64,000 nucleotides of DNA, taken from positions 26,748,281 through 26,812,280 of the forward strand of contig NC_034014.1 in NCBI RefSeq assembly GCF_000346465.2. Direction: 5' to 3'. Below, in pieces: positions 63,579 to 64,000 of the stretch (positions are counted from its first letter, which is position 1; the number at the start of each line of letters is the position of its first letter). This stretch comes from Prunus persica. Lineage: Eukaryota; Streptophyta; Magnoliopsida; Rosales; Rosaceae. The position numbers and the translations under genes were made by a program. A model generated the notes under the pieces. That model did not search any database and was not told the DNA's origin. It saw nothing but the letters and a program-made list of their open reading frames with translations.

Positions 63579-64000
63579 TTTGCGACCGTTCTTTTGAGTT
63601 ATAAAGGAGTTTGTGTTCTGAGTACACACGTGCATACATGCATCTGTGCCAAGTTAGGGGAACTTTGAAAAAAAAAAAAGAGAAAAAGACTTCACAAAAA
63701 GTATAAAAGTATAAAATTAATTAAAAGAATAGTCAACTAATTCATAAAGCCTCGACTTTTTTATTTTATATTTTAAACTGTATGTAGTTTAGCATTTTTT
63801 TCTGCTTTGGCCTCAAAGATGCAATCAGGGATTCAAAGATGTAGTTCGTACCAAATTTGGTTAATCAGGTTTAAGTAGAAGACCTAGATCTGAAACTCTT
63901 ACACTAGGTAGCACTTTACCCTGAGAATGATTTATATTCACTCGTACCTTGTCAAGGTTGCTTGCTTGCATGCAATATAACCCCAAATATCAAATGTAGT
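63579..64000 (-). repeat. Right arm of large inverted repeat
   Basis: Reverse complement of 60474-60904, running off the window. Its version of the exon has lost one base (AGTGAAT phase changed) and has a stop where the other arm has PDEP. It is therefore the decayed copy; the left arm is the better one. Confidence 0.88.

Overview
The window is nuclear DNA of a dicot plant, most likely a woody Rosaceae. The evidence is spliced genes with GT..AG introns, a plant tRNA-Tyr(GTA) with an intron, a Cassandra-type TRIM whose LTRs carry a 5S rRNA-like block, Ty1/copia and PIF/Harbinger elements, and plant-only gene families. Three runs of exactly 100 N (24319-24418, 24780-24879, 57208-57307) are scaffold gaps. 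The genus is inferred from repeat style and is not proven.

Layout. 1-12.4 kb is repeat-rich and has no intact gene. It holds a decayed copia fragment, GCCTAG minisatellites, (GA)n tracts, many short palindromes built on TATAGCCG/CGGCTATA, and isolated exons of unrelated host genes: a sulfate-transporter-like exon, an unidentified exon and a NETWORKED1-like fragment split by a solo LTR. 14.5-20.3 kb has a small DUF688-like gene (-) and a two-exon WEB/DUF827 coiled-coil gene (+). 20.76-25.20 kb is a complete-looking PIF/Harbinger transposon with TAA target duplications, a DDE transposase and a convergent Myb/SANT-like partner gene. 25.9-29.4 kb is a five-exon saposin-like gene. 30.2-31.7 kb is a four-exon class III peroxidase (-).

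32.8-49.4 kb is a cluster of phytocyanin genes that have lost copper ligands: two intact, one broken inverted copy and one exon remnant. It has been expanded by nested insertions. A Cassandra TRIM sits in a decayed pararetrovirus-like movement-protein locus, and a very young copia element sits in a non-autonomous Mutator-like element. 52.1-54.8 kb is an intronless-CDS CIPK kinase with a long leader. Next come a small conserved membrane protein gene (-), the tRNA-Tyr gene, a peroxidase fragment and a Harbinger deletion derivative at 56.3-56.8 kb. 57.6-64 kb holds an O-fucosyltransferase pseudogene, the 3' exons of an unidentified gene, a mitochondrial CPN60 fragment and a large inverted repeat that runs off the right edge.

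The genes do not form one pathway. The peroxidase and phytocyanin genes are secreted, cell-wall-type proteins that have duplicated locally together with their flanks. The CIPK and WEB genes are signalling or cytoplasmic proteins. The main theme is how transposons and local duplication have shaped the locus.
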